Shown here one piece after another: positions 1 to 7,869 of a stretch of DNA of 7,869 nucleotides (positions are counted from its first letter, which is position 1; each line of letters opens with the position of its first letter). The stretch lies in NCBI GenBank assembly GCA_020047875.1, contig JAIFNE010000056.1:1-7869 (forward strand), in the 5' to 3' direction. This stretch comes from Hydrogenophaga sp. Lineage in GTDB: Bacteria; Pseudomonadota; Gammaproteobacteria; Burkholderiales; Burkholderiaceae_C. A program made the position numbers and the translations under genes. The notes beneath the pieces were generated by a model. The model was not told the DNA's origin. It ran no database searches and saw only the letters and a list, made by a program, of their open reading frames with translations.

Positions 1-2655
1 CCCGCCTTGATATGAATTTTGGCCAGGTTCAGCTTGAACAGCGGCGTGTCGGGCTGCAGCGCCAGCGCTTTTTTCTGCAGCTCCAGGGCCCGCGCGTGGT
101 CTCCTTTGGCCGAGAGCAGCATCGCCAGCGTGTCCATGAACGCGGGCTGGTTGGGCGCGGCCTCGTTGGCCCGCTCGGCCAGCGCCACCGCGTCAGCCCG
201 CCCGAGCTGCCCGGCCACCCAGGCCAGGTTGTTGAGCGCCACGGCGTTGCGCGGCTGCAGCGCAATCACCCGGTCGTACAGACGCTGCGCGTCGGGCAGC
301 TTGTTGGTGGCAATGGCCCGGTCGCCCAGGTACAGCGGCAGGGCCGCGTCTTTCGGGTTGTCCCTCAGCCAGTCGGCGGCGAAGCGATCGGCCTCAGTGG
401 TTTTGCCGCCCAGCGTGAGCGCGGTGTGCAGTTTGATGGCCAGCTCCGGGCCGGGCGCTGCCTTCAGGCCGGTGCGATAGGCCGCCACCGCGCGGTCCCA
501 GTTCTTGCCCGCCGCGTGCACGTCGCCCTCCAGGATGTAGCCCACGCCCTCTTTCGGCCGCTGCTGCTGCACGGTGCGGCTGATCGCCAGCGCCTGGTCG
601 GGTTGCTGCGTCTCCAGGCTCAGGCTGGCCAGGCTGCGCTGCGCCTCCAGCAGATCGGGCTGCACCGCCAGCGCCTTGCGCAGGTTTTGCATCGCCTGGG
701 GCTTGTCGCCGCTGGCGACGTTCACCATGGAGCGGCGCAGCGACGGCAAGGGCGAATTGGGCAGCAAACCGTCGAGCTTGCCAAAAGTGCTCATGGCCTG
801 GTTGTATTCGCCAGCGGCGGTCTGGGCGCGGCCCAGCGCATCGACGATTTCCGGCACATCGGGTTGCGCGGCCACCGCGCTCTGCGCCGCCGACAGCGCC
901 GACTTGGCGTCATTGAGGCGAAGGAACTGCTCCACCAGCATCAGGCGCGGCATTTTTTCGCCGGGCGCGGCGTCCACCGCCTGCTGAATTTTCTTGGTCA
1001 CGTCGTCAGCGGCACCGCCGCTGCGCCCCAAAACCTCAGCCTGCACCAGCAGCGCCTGGAAGTTTTTGGGGTTGCGCTGCAGCGCCTCGTCCATCCGCTT
1101 CAACCATATCGACCGCCGCCAACGCCGCGATGGCGGCGAAGTAGTCGGGGTTCAGCGTCTGGGCCTGGGTGAAGGCGGTGCGGGCGCCCGCGAGATCGTT
1201 GCGCAGCAGCAGGGCGCGGCCACGCAGCTGCAGCGGCAGCGGATCGCTGGCGCGCTTTTTCTGCATGGCGTCGATGGCGGCCAGGGCTTTGTCCACATCC
1301 CGGCGCTGCATGTGGGCGTTGATCAGCGCCATGTCGGCCACCACGCCCTCGTCGGCCGAGGCAATCGCCTGCAGGCTGTTGAGCGCCACATCGGTCTTGC
1401 CCAGCATCAGCTGGCTGATCGCCACCGAAGTGCGCTTGGCCGGGTCGTTCGGGTCCAGCGTGGCCGCGCGGGCAAACAGCTGCTGCGCGCGCTCGAATTC
1501 GCCCTTGACCATGAACACCTGCCCCGCCACCGAGAGCATGGCCGGGTCAAGCATCGGGTTCTGCAAATCGGTGGGCAAGGCACTCGCCGCGCGATCAATC
1601 TGGCCCGAGCGCAGGTAGGTGAGCACCAGAAAGCGCTGCGCCACATTCAGCCCGGGCGAGCCTTGCAGCGCCTTGGTCAGCAGCGCCTCGGCCTGCACCA
1701 GCGAGTTCAGCTGGTACTCGATCGCGCCCGCCAGCTCCAGGCCGATCGGGCTGTCGGGGCTGAGTTTCAGCAGCTGCTGGATCTGGGTTTGTGCGCCCTT
1801 GAAATCGCCTTTTTGATACGCCAGCTGGGCCTGCAAATACAGGGTTTGCGGGCGTCCGCCAGCGAAGGCGTTGAGCTTCTCCAGCTCGGTGGCCGCCTCG
1901 TCGTTTTTGCCCTGCCCCAGCAGCAGCCGCACCACGCTGGCCTGCCCATCGGCAAAGTTGGGCATGGCCTGGGCAGAGGCGCGGTAAGAGGCCAGCGCGC
2001 GCTCGGGATCGCGCTTGCCGTGCAGCTCGATATCGCCCCGGAACTTCAGCGCGTCGGCGTTCTTCGGGTCTTTGGCGACCACTGTGTCGAGAATGGCCAG
2101 CGCGCCGTCGAAGTCGGCCTTGGCTGCGCGCAGGCGGGCCTGCTCGATCAGTGCCGGCGCGTGGTCGGGCTTGGCCTGCAGCGCCTCCTGCAAGCTGGTC
2201 TCGAAGCCCTGCTCGTTGTTCTGCTGGCGCCAGGCCACGGCCACCATGGTTTTGAGCTCGGCATTGGCCTCGGGCGTGCTGAGCTGCACCTTGGCGAATT
2301 CATCGGTCACCTGCTTGAACTGCCCCTGAGACAAGCGGGCACGCACCAGCAGCGGCGTGATCTCATCGGCCGAATAGCCCAGATCGCGCGCCTTTTGCAG
2401 CTCGATCTCGCTGCCGGGCATATCGCCCCGCGTCTGCAGGGCTTTGCCCAGCAGAAAGCGCGCCTCGGCCAGATCGGGCTTTTCCTGCAAAGCGTTCTTC
2501 AGCTGGATGATGGCCGCCGGCGTGTCGTTGTTGGCCATGTAATCGCGCGCCGAGGCCACCATCTTCTGCGGGTCGCTGTTGCCACAGCCGGCCAGAACCA
2601 GGGTGATGGCCAGCGCGACGGGTGCCAGGCGGGTGGTGATTCTGTTGCGGTTCAT
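1..2655 (-). pseudogene. prsT: PrsT: TPR-repeat lipoprotein of the XrtA/PEP-CTERM system, frameshifted and cut by the left edge
   Basis: Recognised as the long TPR lipoprotein that accompanies exosortase A loci (PrsT, TIGR02917-like). Start chosen at 2655 because AGGAGG sits 5 nt upstream; the GTG at 2673 lies before that site and would translate it. Residues 1-24 form a lipoprotein signal peptide with lipobox L21-A-G-C24. Position +2 after the cysteine is Gly, so outer-membrane sorting is expected. The rest is stacked TPR units of about 34 residues, with alanine/leucine-rich helices and prolines at unit ends. The first frame gives 517 codons to about 1105, then shifts by one base; the second frame is open for 367 codons from 1103 to the edge with no stop. 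The sum, 884 codons, is close to the usual family length of about 900, so only a short C-terminus is missing. As written, translation would end at 1036 after a nonsense tail. It is probably a protein-interaction scaffold for polysaccharide or PEP-CTERM export; its exact role is not known. It follows prsR by 61 nt. Confidence 0.85.
1098..1108 (-). other. Frameshift lesion in prsT
   Basis: Upstream frame ends at the codons for Val-Asp-Met (down to 1105); downstream frame resumes with Leu-Lys-Arg-Met-Asp-Glu from 1103, leaving base 1104 over. In this protein proline-to-proline spacing between TPR units is 34 residues (for example the unit encoded around 660-560). Here only 25 complete residues plus 4 bases fit, so about 23 bases appear to be absent from the loop and second helix start. 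The frame switch is seen directly; the size of the loss is inferred from the repeat register. Confidence 0.85.
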
Positions 2656-2660
2656 GGGAT

Positions 2661-2666
2661 CCTCCT
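2661..2666 (-). promoter_or_regulatory. Ribosome binding site of prsT
   Basis: A perfect AGGAGG lies 5 nt before the ATG at 2655. It decides the start over the in-frame GTG at 2673, which would place the site inside the coding region and add six residues before the signal peptide. It is the strongest Shine-Dalgarno in the window, so prsT may be translated more strongly than its upstream neighbours. Confidence 0.85.
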
Positions 2667-2716
2667 GAGTCACAAAAATGGGTGTATGGCAAGCCGGCAG
2701 AGCAGATGCGCGGGCG

Positions 2717-4078
<1,362 letters not shown>

Positions 4079-4083
4079 GCCTG

Positions 4084-4089
4084 CTCCCC
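4084..4089 (-). promoter_or_regulatory. Ribosome binding site of prsR inside the end of prsK
   Basis: GGGGAG ends 5 nt before the prsR ATG and lies within the last codons of prsK. Together with the ATGA stop/start overlap it points to coupled translation of kinase and regulator. Confidence 0.7.
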
Positions 4090-4569
4090 TGTGTGCAGAT
4101 CGGACGGCTGGAACGACTCCATCAGCGGCAGCAACAGCGCCACCACCGTGCCCCGCCCTTCTTCGCTGTCCACCTGGACCTTGCCGCCCAGTTCCTGCAC
4201 GTATTGAAAACTCTCGTAAGCGCCAATGCCCATGCCCGCGGCCTTGGTGGTCTGGAACGGCTTGAACAGCCGGTCCTGCACGAAATCAGCCGACATGCCG
4301 GCGCCATTGTCACCCACCTCCACCCGGGCAAAACTGCCAAACCGCTCGACCGTCATCCACACCAGCTGCCCTGGCTCGGTGGCGTCGAAAGCGTTGTTCA
4401 CCAGGTGTCCGATGACCCGCTCCAGCCGGTCCACATGGCCCCGCGCCGCCACCCGGTCGCCCAGCCGCAACTCCAGCGCGCGGCCTCGGCGGGTGGCCGA
4501 CGCCGCCAGATCCTGGGCGATGCGGCTCAGGTCCACCCCCACCGCGCCACCACCGGGCGCAGCCCCTTC

Positions 4570-4580
4570 GCGCATCCAGC
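4570..4580 (-). other. Frameshift lesion 2 in prsK (between H-box and ATPase domain)
   Basis: Frame B runs through Met-Thr-Val-Glu-Asn-Ser-Leu (to 4577), and frame C resumes with Met-Arg-Glu-Gly (from 4575), leaving one base. Homologues usually carry about ten more residues here (a Glu-Arg-Met-Lys-Arg-Leu-like helix), so about 26 bases may be lost. Frame C is the right one because its stop makes the ATGA overlap with prsR. Confidence 0.8.
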
Positions 4581-4871
4581 GAGTTTTCCACCGTCATCAG
4601 CATGTCGGCCTGAAACTCCGGGTTGTGCCCCAGGCGCTTGGCGTTTTTCACCATCAGGGAGAGCTGGGTCACGATGTTTTTGAGGTCGTGCACCACAAAC
4701 GCCGACATGCGACTGAACGCCTGAAACTTGCGCGCCTCCAGCAGCGCCTCGGTGGACTGCATCAGCGCCAGGAAACTCGCCGCCTGCCGCCCGGCGGTCT
4801 TGAGCAGGTCGGTCACCTCCCAGTTCACATCCATGCGGGTACGCGGGCGGGCCAGCACCACAAAGCCCAGC

Positions 4872-4890
4872 AACTCCTGCCTGAGTCTGG
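4872..4890 (-). other. Frameshift lesion 1 in prsK (between sensor region and H-box)
   Basis: Frame A reads Leu-Pro-Ala-Trp-Leu-Ser-Gly-Gln-Thr-Gln and then becomes implausible. Frame B starts to read sensibly at Arg-Gln-Glu-Leu-Leu-Gly-Phe-Val-Val-Leu-Ala. One base is left over between the frames. In the family a short hydrophobic strand of about 8-10 residues (with a Trp-Leu-Val-Val-like core) lies here and I cannot find it, so about 29 bases may be missing. The frame switch is observed; the missing strand is from recall of homologues. Confidence 0.8.
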
Positions 4891-6121
4891 CCGCTCAGCC
4901 AGGCCGGCAGCGCCAGTTGCTCGTAGCGCTCGGGTGCGCGCTCGTACTCCTCCAGGTTCACCACCCAGCCGGTGCGCTGCATGAAAGCCATCAACTCGGA
5001 ATCGGCCGGCTCGGCCTGCGCCACCGGCGGCAGGTTCCACAAGCCCGCCTGCCGGTACACCGCCTCATCGGGGCGGCGCAGCCAGAGCGCGCCCGCTGGG
5101 CTCTCCAGCATGTCGGCCAGGCCGCGGATCACCTGCGGCCCCATGTCCTTGGGCCCCATCTGGGCTGAAAGCGTCTGGGTGAAGCGCAACCATTCGTCGC
5201 GGTAGTCGTAGCGGTAGCGGAAAAAATGCTTGCCCAGCATCACCCGCAACCGGGCGCGGAAAGAACCCGACAGCGCAAACGCCACCAGTCCCACCAGCGC
5301 CAGAAAAATCAGCGCCAGCTGCAGCGCGCGGCCCCATTCGCTGCCGAAATAGCGCACGTAATAACCCACGCCCGCGATGAACAGCAGGTAGGCCCCGGCC
5401 ATCAGCAGCGCCGCCGAATGGAACACCACCTTGCGCGAGAGCTTGATCTTGGCGATCCAGTTGCGGTGCCTCGTGGTGGAGAGCAGCAGCAGCGGCATCA
5501 GCGCCGCGTGAACGATGCCGCGAATGCTCAGCGCGTCTGGGTCGATGCCGTTGAACAGCACCGCCTGCGAGAACAGATAAAAGTCGTAGAGGAACATGCC
5601 CGCCAGCCCCAGGCTGATCGGCTTGGCGTTCCACAGCGCGTCTTCCGGCAGGTTGCGAAACAGCTGCTCCACCAGCACCAACCCCAGCAGGGGCAGCGCC
5701 ATGAGGGTGAGGAAGAGCAGCGTGGGGCTTTGCCCGTCGCCGCGCGCCCAGACCAACGAAAACAGCAGCGTGATCAGCGCCAGCACCGGCAGGGCGACTG
5801 CCAGCGGTGCCAGCCAGGCGCCCAGACCAGCTTCATCGCGCGGCTTGGCGCCGCGAAACAGGAAAACAAAGAAGACGAACCAGGCGGCGTAGCGGCCAAT
5901 ATCGGCCAGCGTGGCCACCGGCCACCAGACCGGCGAGCGCGCCGCCAGCAGGCCCAGCACGCCCCAGCCCAGGGTGAGCACCGCGGCAAAAAACACCGCC
6001 ACGCCCGCGCGGTCCAGCGGCTGGCGAAAAGGCCCCTGGTTCAGCAAACGCAGCGCCAGCACCGCGTAGGCGACCACCACCAGGCCGCTGCCCCAGACCA
6101 TCAGCGGATGCGCCAGGGCGT

Positions 6122-6163
6122 TCATGGCAGCCACAGGGAGCGCAGCGGGCAAAACAGCGCCAT
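6122..6163 (-). CDS. Possible 13-codon leader ORF whose stop overlaps the prsK start
   Basis: ATG at 6163 opens 13 codons ending in TGA at 6122-6124, which overlaps the prsK ATG as ATGA. It begins 3 nt after the sugar transferase stop (TAG at 6167-6169). It has no strong ribosome binding site and no recognisable product. If translated by re-initiating ribosomes it could hand them on to prsK, which lacks a clear site of its own. It may equally be chance. Confidence 0.25.
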   Translation of the reverse strand: MALFCPLRSLWLP

Positions 6164-6166
6164 GGC

Positions 6167-7561
6167 CTACTGCGCGCCCTTGCCGGTCAGCACCACGCCG
6201 ACCGTCTCGAACAGGATCACCAGATCCAGAAACAGCGAGTGGTTCTTCACGTAGTACAGGTCGTATTGCAGCTTGTTGATCGTGTCTTCCTGCGAAGACC
6301 CGTACTGGTAGCTCACCTGCGCCCAGCCGGTCACACCGGGTTTCACACTGTGCCGCACCGCATAAAACGGAATCTCCTGCGTCAGCTTTTCCACAAAATA
6401 CGGGCGCTCAGGCCGCGGGCCCACCAGGCTCATGTGGCCCAGCAACACGCTGAGCAACTGTGGCAGTTCGTCGATGCGCAGCTTGCGGATCACCTTGCCC
6501 ACCCGCGTCACGCGGCTGTCGCCCGCCGTGGCCCAGCGCGGCACGCCGTCTTTTTCGGCGTCGCTGCGCATGCTGCGGAACTTCACCACGTCAAACGGTT
6601 TGCCCTCCAGGCCCACCCGCTCCTGGCGGTACAGAATGCCGCCTGGGCTCTCCAGCCGGATCGCCAGCGCGGTGACCAGCATCACCGGCGAAGCCAGCAG
6701 CAGCAGCACCAGCGCGCACACGATGTCAAACAGCCGCTTGACCGTGGTGCGCAAAAAACCCTGGTTGAAACCGTCGCCAAAGATCAGCCAACCCGCCGAC
6801 ATCGCGTCAAGCCGGATCTGCCCCGCGGTTTGCTCGAAATAGGTGGCGATGTCCACCACCTTCACGCCGCTGAGCTTGCAGTCGAGCAGCTCGCGCATCG
6901 GCATGCTGCCGCCGCGCCGCTCCGAGAGCGCCACCACGATTTCGTCCACCCCGGCCTCGCGCACCACATCGGTCAGGCTCTGGCTGTCGTCCAGGGTGCC
7001 GAAGGTGGACACCTGGTGTTCCCGCTCGTTGGGGCTGGCGAAATAGCCCACCAGATCGGCGTTGGACGACGGCCGCTTCACCCGCTCGCCCACCATCAGC
7101 GCGCGGGAGCCGGTGCCGTACACCAGCACCTTGCGCCGCGTGAGCCGCGTGGTGAGGGTCTGCCCCACCAACACCTGATACAGCAGCAGCACGGTGGCCA
7201 CCATCATCACGCCCAGCACCGCCTCGGTGCGGCCGTAAAACGCCGCCAGCGGCAGCAGCAGCAGCACGCCCACCACGATCAGCCCGGTGACCACGAAAGA
7301 CACCAGGGCACGCGCCCAGATCTGCGTGGTGCTGAACGCATTGCCGCGGTCGTAAAAGCCCAGCGCCGCGTTCACCGCCAGAAAGCCCACGCCCATCAGC
7401 AAGCCGCGGCCCAGCCCGCGCAAGACCAGGGCGCTGCCGGGTTCGCCGCCCTCGGCCATGGACAGCAGGATGACCATGAACACCGCGGTCACCAGCGCCA
7501 TGTCCAGCGCCATCTGAAAAAGCGTGCGCCGGTGGAAATAGTGGTTGAAGATTTTTATCAA
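6167..7561 (-). CDS. EpsB_2-type polyprenyl-phosphate sugar transferase, XrtA/PEP-CTERM system associated
   Basis: Initiating sugar-phosphate transferase that loads the first sugar onto undecaprenyl phosphate for exopolysaccharide synthesis at the inner membrane. With a TTG start at 7561 it has 464 residues and begins Met-Ile-Lys-Ile-Phe-Asn-His-Tyr-Phe, the usual N-terminus of this family (TIGR03013); an ATG at 7600 would add 13 unrelated residues and has no ribosome binding site, whereas GAGG lies 8 nt before the TTG. Four membrane helices (about 14-35, 54-70, 86-103, 113-133) precede a Rossmann-like region starting KVLVYGTGSR at 144. A re-entrant hydrophobic segment lies near 277-300. The catalytic domain follows with KFRSM 326-330, DELPQL 363-368, VGPRPERP 379-386, and a KPGVTGWAQV motif further on. 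All key motifs are present. The gene is first in the likely operon with prsK (41 nt downstream). The sugar specificity cannot be read from the sequence. Confidence 0.93.
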   Translation of the reverse strand: MIKIFNHYFHRRTLFQMALDMALVTAVFMVILLSMAEGGEPGSALVLRGLGRGLLMGVGFLAVNAALGFYDRGNAFSTTQIWARALVSFVVTGLIVVGVLLLLPLAAFYGRTEAVLGVMMVATVLLLYQVLVGQTLTTRLTRRKVLVYGTGSRALMVGERVKRPSSNADLVGYFASPNEREHQVSTFGTLDDSQSLTDVVREAGVDEIVVALSERRGGSMPMRELLDCKLSGVKVVDIATYFEQTAGQIRLDAMSAGWLIFGDGFNQGFLRTTVKRLFDIVCALVLLLLASPVMLVTALAIRLESPGGILYRQERVGLEGKPFDVVKFRSMRSDAEKDGVPRWATAGDSRVTRVGKVIRKLRIDELPQLLSVLLGHMSLVGPRPERPYFVEKLTQEIPFYAVRHSVKPGVTGWAQVSYQYGSSQEDTINKLQYDLYYVKNHSLFLDLVILFETVGVVLTGKGAQ

Positions 7562-7569
7562 GCGAAAGG

Positions 7570-7573
7570 CCTC
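7570..7573 (-). promoter_or_regulatory. Ribosome binding site supporting the TTG start of the sugar transferase
   Basis: GAGG within CTGAGGCC lies 8 nt before the TTG at 7561. The upstream ATG at 7600 has no such site. This agrees with where family members normally start. Confidence 0.6.
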
Positions 7574-7611
7574 AGCGGATAGGCAATGGGCGCCTTGCAT
7601 GCGAACAAATG

Positions 7612-7617
7612 ATTACA
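7612..7617 (-). promoter_or_regulatory. Candidate -10 element TGTAAT upstream of the sugar transferase
   Basis: TGTAAT differs from TATAAT at one position and lies in the only A+T-rich part of the leader. Transcription would start near 7605, giving about 45 nt of leader before the TTG at 7561 and making the ATG at 7600 unusable. No good -35 hexamer is seen at 16-18 nt, so the call is weak. Confidence 0.3.
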
Positions 7618-7647
7618 GAGCAGAATAACCCGTCACGATGAAAGAAA

Positions 7648-7659
7648 CCGCGGCCGCGG
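7648..7659. repeat. Perfect 12-nt GC palindrome
   Basis: CCGCGGCCGCGG reads the same on both strands, centred 12-nt symmetry with no loop. It lies about 35 nt upstream of the candidate -10. It could be an operator half-site pair, but in GC-rich DNA it may be chance. Confidence 0.35.
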
Positions 7660-7736
7660 GTGGTCGCTTCGCCAATTTGTCCACGGTATGGGGCAGCGCG
7701 ACACCCCCGGGCGTTCACCGGCTGACACCGCTGCGT

Positions 7737-7761
7737 CGGGTTCAGCGGCGTGCCGAACCCG
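7737..7761 (-). terminator. Hairpin just after the decarboxylase stop, possible weak or Rho-assisted terminator
   Basis: Arms CGGGTTC and GAACCCG (7 bp) enclose an 11-nt loop, 6 nt after the decarboxylase stop at 7768-7770. No T-run follows on the minus strand, so it is not a standard intrinsic terminator. It may protect the 3' end of the upstream message or act with Rho. Confidence 0.35.
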
Positions 7762-7767
7762 TGTGCC

Positions 7768-7869
7768 TCACACCAGCACTTCGCGGCACGGCGGATGCCC
7801 CAGGAACGCCTGAGGGCTGGCGCTCGGGCCGTAGGCACCCGACTGAAACACCACCACCAGATCGCCCGG
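7768..7869 (-). CDS. C-terminus of a PLP-dependent decarboxylase, exosortase A system-associated (partial)
   Basis: The last 34 codons, cut by the right edge, with a TGA stop at 7768-7770. The readable end (Gly-Asp-Leu-Val-Val-Val-Phe-Gln-Ser-Gly-Ala-Tyr-Gly, then Ser-Pro-x-Ala-Phe-Leu-Gly-His-Pro and Glu-Val-Leu-Val) matches the C-terminal barrel of diaminopimelate/ornithine decarboxylase-like fold III PLP enzymes, and in detail the type found in XrtA loci (TIGR03099-like). In this fold the Gly-Ala-Tyr segment sits near the active site. The substrate in these loci is not established. It lies on the same strand as the other genes but is separated from them by about 206 nt and a hairpin, so it may end a preceding transcript. 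Confidence 0.75.
   Translation of the reverse strand, partial: PGDLVVVFQSGAYGPSASPQAFLGHPPCREVLV

Larger units (their letters stand above)
7562..7767 (-). other. Non-coding leader between the decarboxylase and the sugar transferase
   Basis: About 206 nt with no convincing gene on either strand. It holds a 7-bp hairpin just after the decarboxylase stop, a 12-nt palindrome, a candidate -10 element and the ribosome binding site of the sugar transferase. It is the largest gap in the window and the most likely place for a promoter that starts the epsB-like/prsK/prsR/prsT transcript. I found no sigma-54 type -24/-12 pair in it by eye. Confidence 0.6.

Noticed and set aside
2672..2700. A TGGCA...GGCAGAGC stretch resembling a sigma-54 promoter.
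   Set aside because: It is on the plus strand, pointing away from the genes, and the -12 GC is not at the right spacing.
6690..7270. CAG/GCAGCA runs near 6697-6710 and 7250-7264 that look like triplet repeats.
   Set aside because: They are leucine codons (CTG) of membrane segments in the sugar transferase read on the other strand.
7572..7838. Minus-strand 88-codon open frame over the leader and decarboxylase end.
   Set aside because: It overlaps the recognisable decarboxylase C-terminus in another frame, has a composition rich in Arg and Pro, and no ribosome binding site.
7638..7869. Plus-strand open frame from ATG 7638 to the right edge.
   Set aside because: No ribosome binding site, antisense to the decarboxylase end, low-complexity Pro/Arg/Thr content.

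Overview
The window is a GC-rich stretch (roughly two thirds G+C by eye) in which every supportable gene lies on the minus strand. Read right to left, the order is: the last 34 codons of a PLP-dependent decarboxylase of the exosortase A (XrtA) associated type, a PEP-CTERM/XrtA-type polyprenyl-phosphate sugar transferase (EpsB_2 type), the membrane histidine kinase PrsK, the sigma-54 response regulator PrsR, and most of the TPR lipoprotein PrsT, which runs off the left edge. This is a known gene neighbourhood: the exopolysaccharide and PEP-CTERM sorting locus of Gram-negative bacteria, mostly Proteobacteria. Composition and protein character suggest a betaproteobacterium, most likely Burkholderiales (a Comamonadaceae-like genome). 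That taxonomic call is inference.

Layout: 7869-7768 is the decarboxylase C-terminus. 7767-7562 is a non-coding leader with a hairpin, a 12-nt palindrome and a possible -10 element. 7561-6167 is the sugar transferase, intact and probably TTG-started. 6125-4075 is prsK, and its stop overlaps the prsR start by 4 nt (ATGA). 4078-2717 is prsR, intact. 2655-1 is prsT, with a strong ribosome binding site and a lipoprotein signal peptide. The gaps of 41, -4 and 61 nt fit one transcript from the sugar transferase onward.

How they would work together: the sugar transferase starts exopolysaccharide repeat-unit synthesis on a lipid carrier. PrsK senses an unknown cue and phosphorylates PrsR. PrsR drives RpoN-dependent promoters; in floc-forming relatives this pair is reported to control PEP-CTERM protein expression. 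PrsT is an outer-membrane-anchored TPR scaffold that regularly travels with exosortase A systems. Exosortase itself and the PEP-CTERM substrates are outside the window.

The main surprise is that prsK is broken twice and prsT once, each time by a short lesion with the same reading-frame effect (one leftover base, i.e. a loss of 3n+2 bases), while prsR between them and the sugar transferase upstream are intact. For prsT the 34-residue TPR register implies about 23 bases are missing. Coding sequence on both sides of each lesion is well preserved, so the lesions are either very recent or sequence/assembly artefacts. I found no wholly new system here.
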